Shown here: positions 40,647-49,293 of the stretch, in pieces
How the letters are laid out: each line of letters starts with the position of its first letter
Numbering within the stretch: the first letter of the stretch is position 1
Source of the DNA: Paenibacillus ferrarius
GTDB taxonomy: Bacteria; Bacillota; Bacilli; Paenibacillales; NBRC-103111
NCBI RefSeq assembly: GCF_002027705.1
Contig: NZ_MBTG01000022.1
Location: forward strand, 50,595-114,594
Reading direction: 5' to 3'
Length of the DNA stretch: 64,000 nucleotides
Position numbers and translations under genes: made by a program
The notes under the pieces: model-generated
Seen by the model: only the letters and a program-made list of their open reading frames with translations
The model's database searches: none
What the model was told of the DNA's origin: nothing

Positions 40647-42428
40647 TTAACCTGTAAATTTCGATAATGAGTTCATTATCGTATTACTCTTACCTATTGC
40701 CGTATCCATAGATGAGAACATTTTATAGTAGTACGTTTCTTTTTTGGCCAATTTCGCAGAAAAGTCAGTTATATTTTTGTTCAAATCGGTAATTTGTTTA
40801 CCAATTGTACTAGTTACATTATCTGTCGAGGTACTTGCTCCACCCGCTTTTTCAATGATTTGCTTTAACGAAGTAGAGACCTGGTCGTACATCTTTTGAG
40901 CAATTCCGTCTGGATTGTTCGAGAACGTCTGGATAACCGCATTCGGATCCGCACTTAAAGCTGCACGTAAGGCGGTTTCATCCAAAGTTAACTTCCCTGA
41001 ATCGTTAATGGCACTGCTATCATATGCTTTCGTTGTGATACCTATCTTGTATAATGCATTGTATGTGGATGATGAATTTGAGCTGACAGTAGTACTTATA
41101 AGCGAACGCAATCCACTTAATGCTGATTTCAGCATATCATCGTTCTGAAGTAGACCACTCTTCGCCTTAGTTTCCCAAACAGTAATCTCTGTGTCTTTCA
41201 TATCTTTCTTTTGATCATCCGTTAATGGCGTAAAGCTGCGGTATTTACCCTCTTTGACCCTTTTATTCATCAGATCTATTGCATCATTATATGTATTCAC
41301 AAAGCTGGTAATTTTCTTCACTGTGCTGTCGATATCTTGACTAACATTAACGGATACAGCGCTCGACGTGACTTGATTAAGCGTATAAGTAACACCACCA
41401 GCCGAAAAAGTATTGGAACTCCGTGTAGAAGGTGCACCGTCGATAGTTAATACAGCATCTGCTCCAGCGAGTTTTGTAACGTTACTACCCGTCAAACCTA
41501 ATGCCCCCAGAAGATTACCAGTTGCATCACTCATCACCACCTGCGAGTTGGACCCAGCATCTTTAGATGCAACGGTCACTCTGTCCGTCTCAGCATCATA
41601 AGACATGTTGACGCCAGCACTAGACGAATTAACCCTCGACATAATTGCAGAGAGTTTATCACCCGAGGTATACGAAATGGTTTGACCATTAATATTAAAA
41701 TTACCTGATCCTGTTAGAGGTGTCCTAAATTGCGTCTGATTACTTAAAGTTAGCGAAGGATCGATTCGATTCGTTTGAGCGCTCGTAAAACCAATTGAGG
41801 CAATCCCCGTATTTCCTGATACAATTTTAACGGAAATTTGACTTAAACCGGTAAGTTCAATTTTGTCGCTGGAATTGGCGGAAACTGCAATTTTTCCACT
41901 TCCGAGGCTACTATCAATACTTGATTGAACTTGTGCAGCAAGCTGTGTCTTATCATAAGTCCCATCAGCTATAGTTACTGTTCTTGAAACGCCTGCGTAC
42001 GTGACTTGAAAAGAATTATTGTTCGATGCTGCTGCAATGACGGTTGAGGCATTTACGCTACTACTTCCTGTCATTACATTTTGTGAGATGGAATTTTTGT
42101 TGAAAGCTGTAGCTCCAGAAGCCAAATTTTGTACAGTAATACTATGAGAGACTGAATTAGCTGTACCGTCAGCCTTAGCTGTGACCGCTGTTGGATTCGA
42201 TGTTGTCGCTGATAGCTGATTCCAATCTCCAGAAAGCTTCATACCATCCAATTGCGTCTTCAAGCTGGCGAGCTTGGTATTGACCTCCCGATACAGATCA
42301 GAACTCCAACCCAGTGTTGTTTTCTTCGCCTTCAGTTTATCAACGGGAGCATTTTCTGCTTTCATCAGTTTAGTTACCATACTTTCAATATCCAAACCCG
42401 AGTTAAGCCCTGTTACGCGATTAACCAT
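40647..42428 (-). CDS. fliD: Flagellar hook-associated protein 2 (filament cap)
   Basis: 593 residues from the ATG at 42428 (MVNRVTGLNSGLDIESMVTK), with GGAGG nine bases ahead. The N-terminal FliD_N block (about 1-100), a Ser/Thr/Asn-rich centre and the C-terminal FliD_C block with VNTYNDAIDLMNKRV and a terminal coiled coil are all present. It forms the pentameric or hexameric cap that folds exported flagellin. It is transcribed with flaG, fliS and fliT. Confidence 0.95.
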   Translation of the reverse strand: MVNRVTGLNSGLDIESMVTKLMKAENAPVDKLKAKKTTLGWSSDLYREVNTKLASLKTQLDGMKLSGDWNQLSATTSNPTAVTAKADGTANSVSHSITVQNLASGATAFNKNSISQNVMTGSSSVNASTVIAAASNNNSFQVTYAGVSRTVTIADGTYDKTQLAAQVQSSIDSSLGSGKIAVSANSSDKIELTGLSQISVKIVSGNTGIASIGFTSAQTNRIDPSLTLSNQTQFRTPLTGSGNFNINGQTISYTSGDKLSAIMSRVNSSSAGVNMSYDAETDRVTVASKDAGSNSQVVMSDATGNLLGALGLTGSNVTKLAGADAVLTIDGAPSTRSSNTFSAGGVTYTLNQVTSSAVSVNVSQDIDSTVKKITSFVNTYNDAIDLMNKRVKEGKYRSFTPLTDDQKKDMKDTEITVWETKAKSGLLQNDDMLKSALSGLRSLISTTVSSNSSSTYNALYKIGITTKAYDSSAINDSGKLTLDETALRAALSADPNAVIQTFSNNPDGIAQKMYDQVSTSLKQIIEKAGGASTSTDNVTSTIGKQITDLNKNITDFSAKLAKKETYYYKMFSSMDTAIGKSNTIMNSLSKFTG

Positions 42429-42485
42429 TCCTATCAACCTCCTTGTTTGAATTCTATACTTTATTTATCGTATTTTATTCGGTTA

Positions 42486-43550
42486 TTATGAAGAGGTATT
42501 TCGTAAAATTAATAATCTAGACGCAGCTTCCTCATAGCCAAGATCGGACGAATAGCGATAATAATCCAAGCCCTTGTTTAATTCACCGATCACTTCATAA
42601 TATACACCCAAGTTATATGCCGCCTTGTAAGAGCCAACTCCAGCGACAGAGCTGTATTTAGCGGTTTCACCGATTTCAATTGCCATCTTGAAATGAGTTT
42701 CAATTACACCAATTTCTCCTGTATCCATCGCTAAAAGCCCAAGTAAAAACGGCATATCCGGAAACTGCGGGTAAACAGGGGCATATTGCTTCAGTAACAT
42801 GACAGCTTCCTTGAACTTCCCTTGTTCTTTGAGCGTGTAACCTAGCATGACAACCATGACGGGAAAGTACAAAGCCGATACTTCATTTATATTCAAACCA
42901 AGACGAAGCTGCTGTTCAGCCTCGATATATTTACCTGTACTATAGTACAGCTTGCCTAGCTGATATCGCATATATCCGTCATTTGGATACTGTTCCAAAT
43001 GGGATAGGTACATGGGAAGATAGCGATTAGCTTTATCCTTCTCCTTATATATCTCTTCGCTATAACCATAGTGAGAAATCTGAAGTCCTGTGTCTTCAAA
43101 CAAAGCCGGCTGCGTTCCACAATAGACTTGTTCATGCACGACTCCATGGAATTTATACTCCGGTCGGTTCGGGTAGAAGCGAATCATACGATGATGCTTA
43201 ATACCGTCCTGCAATACATTATTTATAGTAACCGAACCTGTCGAGTTCGGGAATTGTTGAACGAATTGTTGCAACCTCACGAAACAATCTTGTGGTAATT
43301 CTTCGTCAGCATCGATGAAAAGAATATACTCTCCAGTTGCATAAGAAGCACAATAATTTCTCGCCTCTGCAAAATGGTTATTCCATGTATAGCTAAAAAT
43401 TCGTGTACCAAATTGTTTGGCTACTTCTACACTTCTATCTTTAGAACCCGTATCTAGAACAATCGTCTCATACTCAATCGGTATACTTGCTAAAGATCTG
43501 GGTAATTGTTTCTCTTCATCCTTAACGATCATACATACACTGATTTTCAT
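42486..43550 (-). CDS. Family 2 glycosyltransferase with short TPR tail, next to flagellin
   Basis: 354 residues: MKISVCMIVKDEEKQLPRSL, VLDTGSKDRSVEVAKQ, DADEELP near residue 80 (the metal site) and, after about residue 220, TPR helices (YMRYQLGKLYYSTGKYIEAE). It is related to the three larger GT2-TPR enzymes but lacks the long tail. It is placed between hag (68 bases upstream, beyond the hag terminator) and fliD, so it is the best candidate for the enzyme that attaches the first sugar to flagellin (inference). Confidence 0.85.
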   Translation of the reverse strand: MKISVCMIVKDEEKQLPRSLASIPIEYETIVLDTGSKDRSVEVAKQFGTRIFSYTWNNHFAEARNYCASYATGEYILFIDADEELPQDCFVRLQQFVQQFPNSTGSVTINNVLQDGIKHHRMIRFYPNRPEYKFHGVVHEQVYCGTQPALFEDTGLQISHYGYSEEIYKEKDKANRYLPMYLSHLEQYPNDGYMRYQLGKLYYSTGKYIEAEQQLRLGLNINEVSALYFPVMVVMLGYTLKEQGKFKEAVMLLKQYAPVYPQFPDMPFLLGLLAMDTGEIGVIETHFKMAIEIGETAKYSSVAGVGSYKAAYNLGVYYEVIGELNKGLDYYRYSSDLGYEEAASRLLILRNTSS

Positions 43551-43568
43551 ATGCCCCCCTTAGTAAGT

Positions 43569-43599
43569 AAGAAGCCCATTACGATGTAATGGGCTTCTT
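43569..43599 (-). terminator. Terminator of hag
   Basis: A perfect 14-bp stem AAGAAGCCCATTAC / GTAATGGGCTTCTT with a three-base loop. Read-through into the GT2 gene immediately downstream is possible, because the T run is short. Confidence 0.85.
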
Positions 43600-43617
43600 T
43601 GAAACGAAAAACTAAAC

Positions 43618-44427
43618 TTATGAAAGCAATTTAAGAACACCTTGAGATCCTTGGTTTGCTTGCGCCAACATAGAAGTGGACGCTTGTTGAAGGATATTCA
43701 ACTTGGTGTAATTCATCATTTCTTTTGCCATGTCTGTATCGCGGATACGGGACTCAGCAGCTTGCAAGTTCTCGGTTGTAGTTCCGAGGTTGTTGAATGT
43801 GTGCTCCAATTGGTTTTGAACGGCACCAAAAGAAGAACGCGCGGAGTTCACTGTCAAGATGTCTTTGTCAATGGCACCAAGTGCTGTACTTGCATTTGTC
43901 ATGCTTGTAAGATCTTTACCACTGATTTGAAGCGAAACCACTGTGATGTTTTGCAGAGAAACCGTAACAATATCTCCGCCTTTGTCGCCGATTTGGATCG
44001 TTACTGCAGTATTGGTGTTCAGCACGTTGATACCGTTGAAGTTCGTTTTCGTAGCAATGTTATCAATAGCTGAGGTAAGCGATTTGAACTCGGAGTCAAT
44101 TGCAGCAAGGTCAGAAGTGTTGTAAGTTCCGGTTGACGCTTTTGTTGCCAACTCTTTCATACGGGACAACATGTCGGATACTTCGTTCATTGCGCCCTCT
44201 GCAGTTTGTACCAAGGATACGCCGTCTTGTGCGTTAGATTGAGCTTGGTTAAGCGATCTGATTTGCGTACGCATTTTTTCGGAGATCGACAGACCCGCAG
44301 CATCGTCAGCAGCACGGTTGATTTTGAAACCGGAAGACAATTTCTCACTGGATTTACCTTGTTGGATGTTGTTACCTTGCAAGTTGCGGTGAGCGTTCAT
44401 TGCGTTAAGATTGTGATTGATAATCAT
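43618..44427 (-). CDS. hag: Flagellin
   Basis: 269 residues from the ATG at 44427 (MIINHNLNAMNAHRNLQ), with GGGAGG nine bases ahead. The conserved N-terminal D0/D1 block (LSSGFKINRAADDAAGLSIS) and C-terminal block (ESRIRDTDMAKEMMNYTKLN ending QGVLKLLS) are joined by a short Ser/Thr/Asn-containing centre of about 80 residues. It is therefore a minimal flagellin without large D2/D3 domains. The central Ser/Thr residues are the natural sites for O-glycosylation. Control is expected from the sigma-D-like promoter and from CsrA binding in the leader. Confidence 0.96.
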   Translation of the reverse strand: MIINHNLNAMNAHRNLQGNNIQQGKSSEKLSSGFKINRAADDAAGLSISEKMRTQIRSLNQAQSNAQDGVSLVQTAEGAMNEVSDMLSRMKELATKASTGTYNTSDLAAIDSEFKSLTSAIDNIATKTNFNGINVLNTNTAVTIQIGDKGGDIVTVSLQNITVVSLQISGKDLTSMTNASTALGAIDKDILTVNSARSSFGAVQNQLEHTFNNLGTTTENLQAAESRIRDTDMAKEMMNYTKLNILQQASTSMLAQANQGSQGVLKLLS

Positions 44428-44436
44428 GATATAATT

Positions 44437-44466
44437 CCTCCCTGAATGTATAATTTCCACTTCCAT
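44437..44466 (-). promoter_or_regulatory. CsrA-type GGA sites in the hag leader
   Basis: On the minus strand the Shine-Dalgarno GGGAGGA (44437-44442 and flank) and two more GGA motifs (GTGGAAA near 44455 and ATGGAAG at 44461-44466) lie in the hag 5' leader. In B. subtilis CsrA blocks hag translation at two such sites and FliW relieves it; csrA and fliW are the next two genes upstream here. Confidence 0.5.
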
Positions 44467-44496
44467 GTGGGTAGGCTTTTCGCCTTACATATATAT

Positions 44497-44523
44497 ATAT
44501 CGGATGCGCATTTTGATTTGTTA
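44497..44523 (-). promoter_or_regulatory. Sigma-D-like promoter of hag
   Basis: Minus strand TAAC (44520-44523), 15 bases, TCCGATAT (44497-44504). The -10 differs from GCCGATAT at one position, and the -35 core at one of four. Confidence 0.55.
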
Positions 44524-44535
44524 ATAGCATTTTCA

Positions 44536-44778
44536 CTATTTTTCGCTATTTTTTTTAGATCTCGTCATGTTTTTTAATAGAGCAAGGTCTATCTTGCCTT
44601 TCGAGGCTTCAATGTTGCTTAATTGTATGGTTTCATAAACTTCTTTTCTCAGTATATTGATATCCTGTGGCGCCCTAATTCCTATTTTGACCTGATCGCC
44701 GTCAATGGCGGAAACGAAGATTTCTATATTATTGCCTATCAATATGGATTGCCCTTTTTTACGAGAAAGAATTAGCAT
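44536..44778 (-). CDS. csrA: Carbon storage regulator CsrA
   Basis: 80-residue RNA-binding dimer starting MLILSRKKGQSILIGNNIEI, with the conserved VKIGIRAPQDI and R-K-E-V-Y segments. It represses hag translation in B. subtilis-like systems until FliW binds it. It lies three bases after fliW and 108 bases before the hag start, the conserved order. Confidence 0.95.
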   Translation of the reverse strand: MLILSRKKGQSILIGNNIEIFVSAIDGDQVKIGIRAPQDINILRKEVYETIQLSNIEASKGKIDLALLKNMTRSKKNSEK

Positions 44779-44781
44779 GAC

Positions 44782-45204
44782 CTATTCACCGCTTTCTTTG
44801 GAAATAGGAGCAAAAAGAGGCTCGCTTGTTTTGTAGCCACTGTCCGGTGGAAGTACAATCTGTCTACCTATCAAACTCTTGGTATTAATCACGATCGGGG
44901 CAAGCAGATTCATCGTTGATTCCATAAATTTCTCATGGATCGTTACAATGGCTAGAACAGCCACCTCTTCTTGACTCTCCACCTGAAGCGTAGATTTGAT
45001 ACTCTCCTCAAGCTCGAATACATATTGCTCATGAAACGAAAAAGGCGACGTAACCAGGAAAGAGATATTAGGATCTTCAATACTTTGTAAATTTGCGAAT
45101 TGATCGTTTTCTTCAATCACATCAATACGATATTCATTATGAGCTTCGAATCCCAGAATACTTCCCTGAAGCTGAATAGTAACATCATGTAACATGGTTA
45201 TCAT
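44782..45204 (-). CDS. fliW: Flagellar assembly factor FliW
   Basis: 140 residues from the ATG at 45204 (MITMLHDVTIQLQGSILGFE), with GAGGAGG nine bases ahead. It has the FliW pattern I-x-F-x-x-G-I-x-G-F in altered form, ISFLVTSPFSF and PIVINTKSLIGRQIVL. It binds flagellin, or CsrA when flagellin is exported, and so couples flagellin synthesis to export. The 150-base gap to flgL shows no gene; yviE, present here in B. subtilis, is absent. Confidence 0.92.
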   Translation of the reverse strand: MITMLHDVTIQLQGSILGFEAHNEYRIDVIEENDQFANLQSIEDPNISFLVTSPFSFHEQYVFELEESIKSTLQVESQEEVAVLAIVTIHEKFMESTMNLLAPIVINTKSLIGRQIVLPPDSGYKTSEPLFAPISKESGE

Positions 45205-45354
45205 TCCTTGGTACCTCCTCAAAACACGACAATGCTATAGCATTCGCTACAGCATTGATAGTTTATTTGTAATAGTCTCATACTCGCTGCATTCATTATT
45301 CATAAACTTGACGCTCCATTATGGCAACAAATCACAGGCAATCCACGTCAGCAA

Positions 45355-46251
45355 TTATCTGATGTAATCCAACAAACTCGGCTGAATAATTTTGGCTCCT
45401 ACAGACAGCGATGCTTGGTATACACTTTCATCCGACTTCAACTTTGTAATCGTTTCGGCCATATCTGCATCTTCCGTTGTAGCATCCAGACTATTTAAGT
45501 TCAGATCCAAATCTTTAATGCGATTGTTGATCAAATCAAGACGATTGGCTCTAGCGCCTACTTCTGATCTCACTTCAAGAATCTTAGTAATTCTTGTTCC
45601 AAATTGATCATAGAGTGATTTGGCGGTGGCTTGGTCTCCAGCTGTAAAAGCAGTCTGCAGGCCTTTTAACACCGAAAATAGGTTGTCCGAGTCGGTTGTT
45701 TGTCCGAATACTTCACTACCTGTCACATTTAAAGGTATAGTCACTCCAGCAGCAAATTGTGAGATAAGCTTCCCTGAATCTGTAGTTTCAGTCGCAGCTC
45801 CTGCAGAGGTGTAAGGTTGGATGTCTGTCTTTTGCCCATTGAAAATGTATTTTCCATTTAATTGATCATTTCCTAACGTAACCGCTTGTTCATATATCTG
45901 GCCAATCTCTTTCGCTATCGCGTCTAAAGCACTCTGTGGGTTCGTTCCATTCAGCCCTCGCGTTACAAGTTCATTAGCTCGTTGAACAATATCTCCAACT
46001 TGGCCTAATATAGTATCGGTATGCTCAACCTGTGATGAAGCCATGTCAACATTTTTTTGGTATTGCTCATTAATGGATAGCTCACTGCGATACCTTAATG
46101 CATAGGTAATGCCAACAGGATCGTCAGATGGTTTATTAATTTTCTTACCTGTCGCCAATATATTCTGATTAGTTTCCATTCTGCCCATGTTATTGTTCAC
46201 ATTCCTGAGCAGCTGACTATGCATCATGCTTTGCGTTACACGAACAGTCAT
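45355..46251 (-). CDS. flgL: Flagellar hook-filament junction protein FlgL (HAP3)
   Basis: 298 residues with flagellin-like ends: MTVRVTQSMMHSQLLRNVNN, INKPSDDPVGITYALRYRSE at the N-terminus, and DADMAETITKLKSDESVYQA at the C-terminus. It joins the hook to the filament together with FlgK. It is 25 bases after flgK. Confidence 0.94.
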   Translation of the reverse strand: MTVRVTQSMMHSQLLRNVNNNMGRMETNQNILATGKKINKPSDDPVGITYALRYRSELSINEQYQKNVDMASSQVEHTDTILGQVGDIVQRANELVTRGLNGTNPQSALDAIAKEIGQIYEQAVTLGNDQLNGKYIFNGQKTDIQPYTSAGAATETTDSGKLISQFAAGVTIPLNVTGSEVFGQTTDSDNLFSVLKGLQTAFTAGDQATAKSLYDQFGTRITKILEVRSEVGARANRLDLINNRIKDLDLNLNSLDATTEDADMAETITKLKSDESVYQASLSVGAKIIQPSLLDYIR

Positions 46252-46276
46252 GCTAAGCTACCTCCCTAATGATGAT

Positions 46277-47842
46277 TTAACGTCCTACTACTCCGGTATT
46301 ATTAATAAGTTTCTCCAATATTTGATCAAAAGTTGTCATAAATCTAGCTGCTGCACCATAAGCATGTTGATATTTGATCATATTCGACATCTCTTCATCC
46401 AATGAAACTCCGCTTACTGACTGCCTACGAGAATCAACCTGATCAACTATTGCTTGCTGATTCGTATTCAGACGAGTCGCTTCCTGAGCTTGAACACCCA
46501 ATTGACCCACTACAGAGCGTAAATAATCATCAATCGTACCTTCAGTGATTCCGTTGCTGTTCGTTGTATATTGGAACTTATTATCTTTTTGTTGGGCTAT
46601 AAGCAAGGCTAAGGTGTTGTTACCCTTGACGGCTTTCTCGGTGGCACCTGAGCCCTCGGTTCGCAACGAGGTTACAATCTTACTCGCATCCGCGGCAATT
46701 GTCGGATTCAAAGTAATTGTGCCCGCGGTTATACTGCCGCTAGTCGATGTAAAAAAATCAGTCCCCGTAGCGGCTGGAGTCCCAAATGTATAACCAAGCT
46801 TGTGAAGACCATTCAAGCCTGCCACAGTCGCAGTGAGATCTGATGTTAGCGTTCTCGTAGCTCCGGAATAAGTCACTCCGTTTAATACAGTACCTTCAGG
46901 TAGTACGGAACCCTTAGGAATTGTTATCGTGATATCACCGGTCGCAATACTGCTAGCGATCGTATTAAGTTGCTTCTGGTAGTCAGCGACATATTTATCT
47001 CGAGAAGCAATCATTCCGAATACTTCACCGCTCTTCAAATTCCCTGTTCCATCGCCACTGCCGTAAGCAGTTTGCAATTCATCTGCTGTAGTTGGTGTAA
47101 ATGAATCACCAGTAACCAAGTTCGTATTCCCCATAGAAATAGAATAACCTTGAGGGGTATTCGTGACCGTAATATTAACAATTTTCGAAAGTTCATCTGT
47201 CAAGAGATCACGTTGGTCTCTTAAATCATTGGCATCATCACCTAAACCTTCAATGCGAGTGATTTCGTTGTTTAAGCTAGAAATTGTACTGGTCTTGGAA
47301 TTAATTTCGCTCACTTTCACTCCAATGTTGGCAGTTAAATCCGAGCTTAAATCACTCAGTTGCTTGCTTATTTGATTCATTGCATCCGTTAAGGCCATAG
47401 CATTTTCTCTAACAATTTTGCGTCCAGTTGTGTTCTCTGGGTCCTTGCTTAAATCAGACCAAGAAGCCCAGAACTTATCGAGCACTGTTCGAAGTCCAGA
47501 GTCGGAAGGCTCGTTAATAATAGTCTCAAGTTTATTTAAGGTGTCGGATTGGATTTTGGAGTTGCCTAACGATTTGTTCTCATTTCGAAATTGATCATCC
47601 AGGAATGACTCGCGAATCCGGGTAATTGAAGTAAACTCTACCCCAGTTCCCAGTTGCCCGGGCGTATTGGACCGATTCAACCCAGGAAATTCTATAGGCT
47701 GCGATGCCGCCATATTAACAATTTGTCTCGAATACCCAGCTGTATTTGCGTTAGCTATATTATGTCCTGTGGTATTTAAAGCGGCAGTCTGGGTAAACAA
47801 ACTTCTCTTGGCTGTTTCTATCCCATGAAAAGTAGAGGTCAT
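46277..47842 (-). CDS. flgK: Flagellar hook-associated protein FlgK (HAP1)
   Basis: 521 residues. The N-terminal rod/hook signature has ALNTTGHNIANANTAGYSRQ, and the C-terminal block VSGVSLDEEMSNMIKYQHAY matches the family end. A Thr/Ala/Gly-rich middle (about 200-400) is the variable part. It follows the flgN-like gene by 14 bases. Confidence 0.95.
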   Translation of the reverse strand: MTSTFHGIETAKRSLFTQTAALNTTGHNIANANTAGYSRQIVNMAASQPIEFPGLNRSNTPGQLGTGVEFTSITRIRESFLDDQFRNENKSLGNSKIQSDTLNKLETIINEPSDSGLRTVLDKFWASWSDLSKDPENTTGRKIVRENAMALTDAMNQISKQLSDLSSDLTANIGVKVSEINSKTSTISSLNNEITRIEGLGDDANDLRDQRDLLTDELSKIVNITVTNTPQGYSISMGNTNLVTGDSFTPTTADELQTAYGSGDGTGNLKSGEVFGMIASRDKYVADYQKQLNTIASSIATGDITITIPKGSVLPEGTVLNGVTYSGATRTLTSDLTATVAGLNGLHKLGYTFGTPAATGTDFFTSTSGSITAGTITLNPTIAADASKIVTSLRTEGSGATEKAVKGNNTLALLIAQQKDNKFQYTTNSNGITEGTIDDYLRSVVGQLGVQAQEATRLNTNQQAIVDQVDSRRQSVSGVSLDEEMSNMIKYQHAYGAAARFMTTFDQILEKLINNTGVVGR

Positions 47843-47856
47843 ATTAAAACACTCCT

Positions 47857-48363
47857 TTAGGCTTTAGTATCAAATATTCCGTTTCGTACGGAGTTATATC
47901 CCGACTGGTTAGGATGTTGATAGAATGCGTCTTGCTCTGGGGTTTTCACGAATAAATCCAATGAAAAATCTATAAATGCTAATGATTGCTCAATTAGCTT
48001 TTGATTCACTTCATTTTGTTTCTTCATCTCTGTCATAACGTCTAATAACCTTGCTTGAACTTCACTTAAGGCTTTCTTTTCTTCTGCCTTGAATATAATT
48101 TTAATCAGGTCGCTGACTCTCACCTTGGGGTCGGGGTTATACCCACGAGAGATCAAATATTCCCCAGTTAACTGAACTCTCATTCGCTCAAGTTCTTCAA
48201 TTTGCTTAATAAGCTTATTTTCTTTATGAATAATAGTATTAAGCTCAACTACTTGATTATTAACTAATACGGGTGTTTTTTGCGCCGCTAATTCTAACAT
48301 TGTTTGATGAATGGAAATTAAATTTTCTAAGACTTCAAGCAACTGGGCTATGCTCACGTTCAT
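47857..48363 (-). CDS. FlgN-like chaperone (yvyG position)
   Basis: 168 residues, mostly helical: MNVSIAQLLEVLENLISIHQ, a central LVNNQVVELNTIIHKENKLI and a C-terminal SLAFIDFSLDLF block. FlgN prevents FlgK and FlgL from aggregating before export. Position between flgM and flgK and the helical content support the call. Confidence 0.85.
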   Translation of the reverse strand: MNVSIAQLLEVLENLISIHQTMLELAAQKTPVLVNNQVVELNTIIHKENKLIKQIEELERMRVQLTGEYLISRGYNPDPKVRVSDLIKIIFKAEEKKALSEVQARLLDVMTEMKKQNEVNQKLIEQSLAFIDFSLDLFVKTPEQDAFYQHPNQSGYNSVRNGIFDTKA

Positions 48364-48387
48364 TCACCTATTCTCTTGTCATGTGAT

Positions 48388-48663
48388 TTATTTAAAATAA
48401 GGGAGCAACTTTTCCGCAATCTTCCCCGCATCTACATGATAAGTACCCGATTCAACAGATTGCTTCAGTTGATTGACCTTGGCTACCCGTTCTTTGGACT
48501 GCACGGCTTGACTGGTTTCCAAAAGCAATTCTTTAGCTTCACTGGATATTTGGACTTGGTCTCTTTGTTTTTCTTTTTTATTAGTTCCGTTCAACGCCTT
48601 ATGATCACTTGCTTGCCTATAGGGATTAACTGGTCCAACCCGCTTTGGTTCATTAACTTTCAT
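48388..48663 (-). CDS. flgM: Anti-sigma factor FlgM (negative regulator of sigma-D)
   Basis: 91 residues from the ATG at 48663 (MKVNEPKRVGPVNPYRQASD), with GAGGTG seven bases ahead. The C-terminal sigma-binding half has KEKQRDQVQISSEAKELL and VNQLKQSVESGTYHVDAGKI. It holds sigma-D inactive until it is secreted through the finished hook-basal body. It has its own perfect sigma-D promoter, giving a feedback loop. Confidence 0.93.
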   Translation of the reverse strand: MKVNEPKRVGPVNPYRQASDHKALNGTNKKEKQRDQVQISSEAKELLLETSQAVQSKERVAKVNQLKQSVESGTYHVDAGKIAEKLLPYFK

Positions 48664-48695
48664 TCGGTGACACCTCATTCGCTTAAAAATAAAAA

Positions 48696-48723
48696 GCCGA
48701 TAATCGTTATTACTATTATCGGC
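48696..48723 (-). terminator. Terminator of yvyF whose stem contains the flgM -10 element
   Basis: Minus-strand GCCGATAAT (48715-48723) pairs with ATTATCGGC (48696-48704) over a ten-base loop and is followed by TTTTTA. The 5' arm is at the same time the -10 of the flgM promoter. Confidence 0.75.
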
Positions 48724-48743
48724 AGTTTGTATAAGAAACTTTA
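48716..48743 (-). promoter_or_regulatory. Consensus sigma-D (sigma-28) promoter of flgM
   Basis: TAAAGTTT (48736-48743), 12 bases, GCCGATAA (48716-48723): a full match to the sigma-28 consensus halves. It lies 53 bases before the flgM ATG. Confidence 0.85.
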
Positions 48744-48759
48744 TATGGTTGAACTTCTT

Positions 48760-49185
48760 TTATTCATGCCTGTCCTGTAGACGTTCCTTGATTTTAAAAC
48801 TCATTTGAGTATCCTTCTTCTCTTGCTCCATTCTCCGCCGCTCATCCTCGGAATTATTCCTTACATCCTTCACAAGTTTCATGCGGCAAGGTTCACAAAT
48901 CGTATTCTCGCGAATCTGAGTCCCACAAACTTCACAGGAATAAAACATATTCGGTGCATGCATGATGGAAATTCGACCATCACGAATGAATTTCGTGATT
49001 TGTTTAATCGAAACACCTGTTGCATCGCTCAAATCATTAATGTTCGTGCCTTTATTTTCACGAAGGTGTTTCAAGCATTTATCATACTGCTGCTCCAAAT
49101 CCTTCAAACAGTTCGGACATACCTCAGCGAACCCTTTAACAAATATTTTGCCACAGCGCGGACAATTAGCGACATTCATTCCCAT
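48760..49185 (-). CDS. yvyF: YvyF/TIGR03826-type flagellar-operon zinc-finger protein
   Basis: 141 residues: an N-terminal CPRCGKIF...VCPNC four-cysteine finger (about 8-26), a helix-turn-helix-like centre (NDLSDATGVSIKQITKFIRD), and a second finger CEVCGT...CEPC (about 84-102). It is a standard neighbour between comFC and flgM in Bacillales; its molecular role is not established. GGGGG lies ahead of the first ATG. Confidence 0.85.
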   Translation of the reverse strand: MGMNVANCPRCGKIFVKGFAEVCPNCLKDLEQQYDKCLKHLRENKGTNINDLSDATGVSIKQITKFIRDGRISIMHAPNMFYSCEVCGTQIRENTICEPCRMKLVKDVRNNSEDERRRMEQEKKDTQMSFKIKERLQDRHE

Positions 49186-49293
49186 TTGTATCGCCCCCTT
49201 CTATTATTCCCAATTCCCAATTAATAATTCCAGTTTACCGCAATTCGACAGCGTTTGCATATTAATATTTTGACAACAATAGAACTCCTTCCT

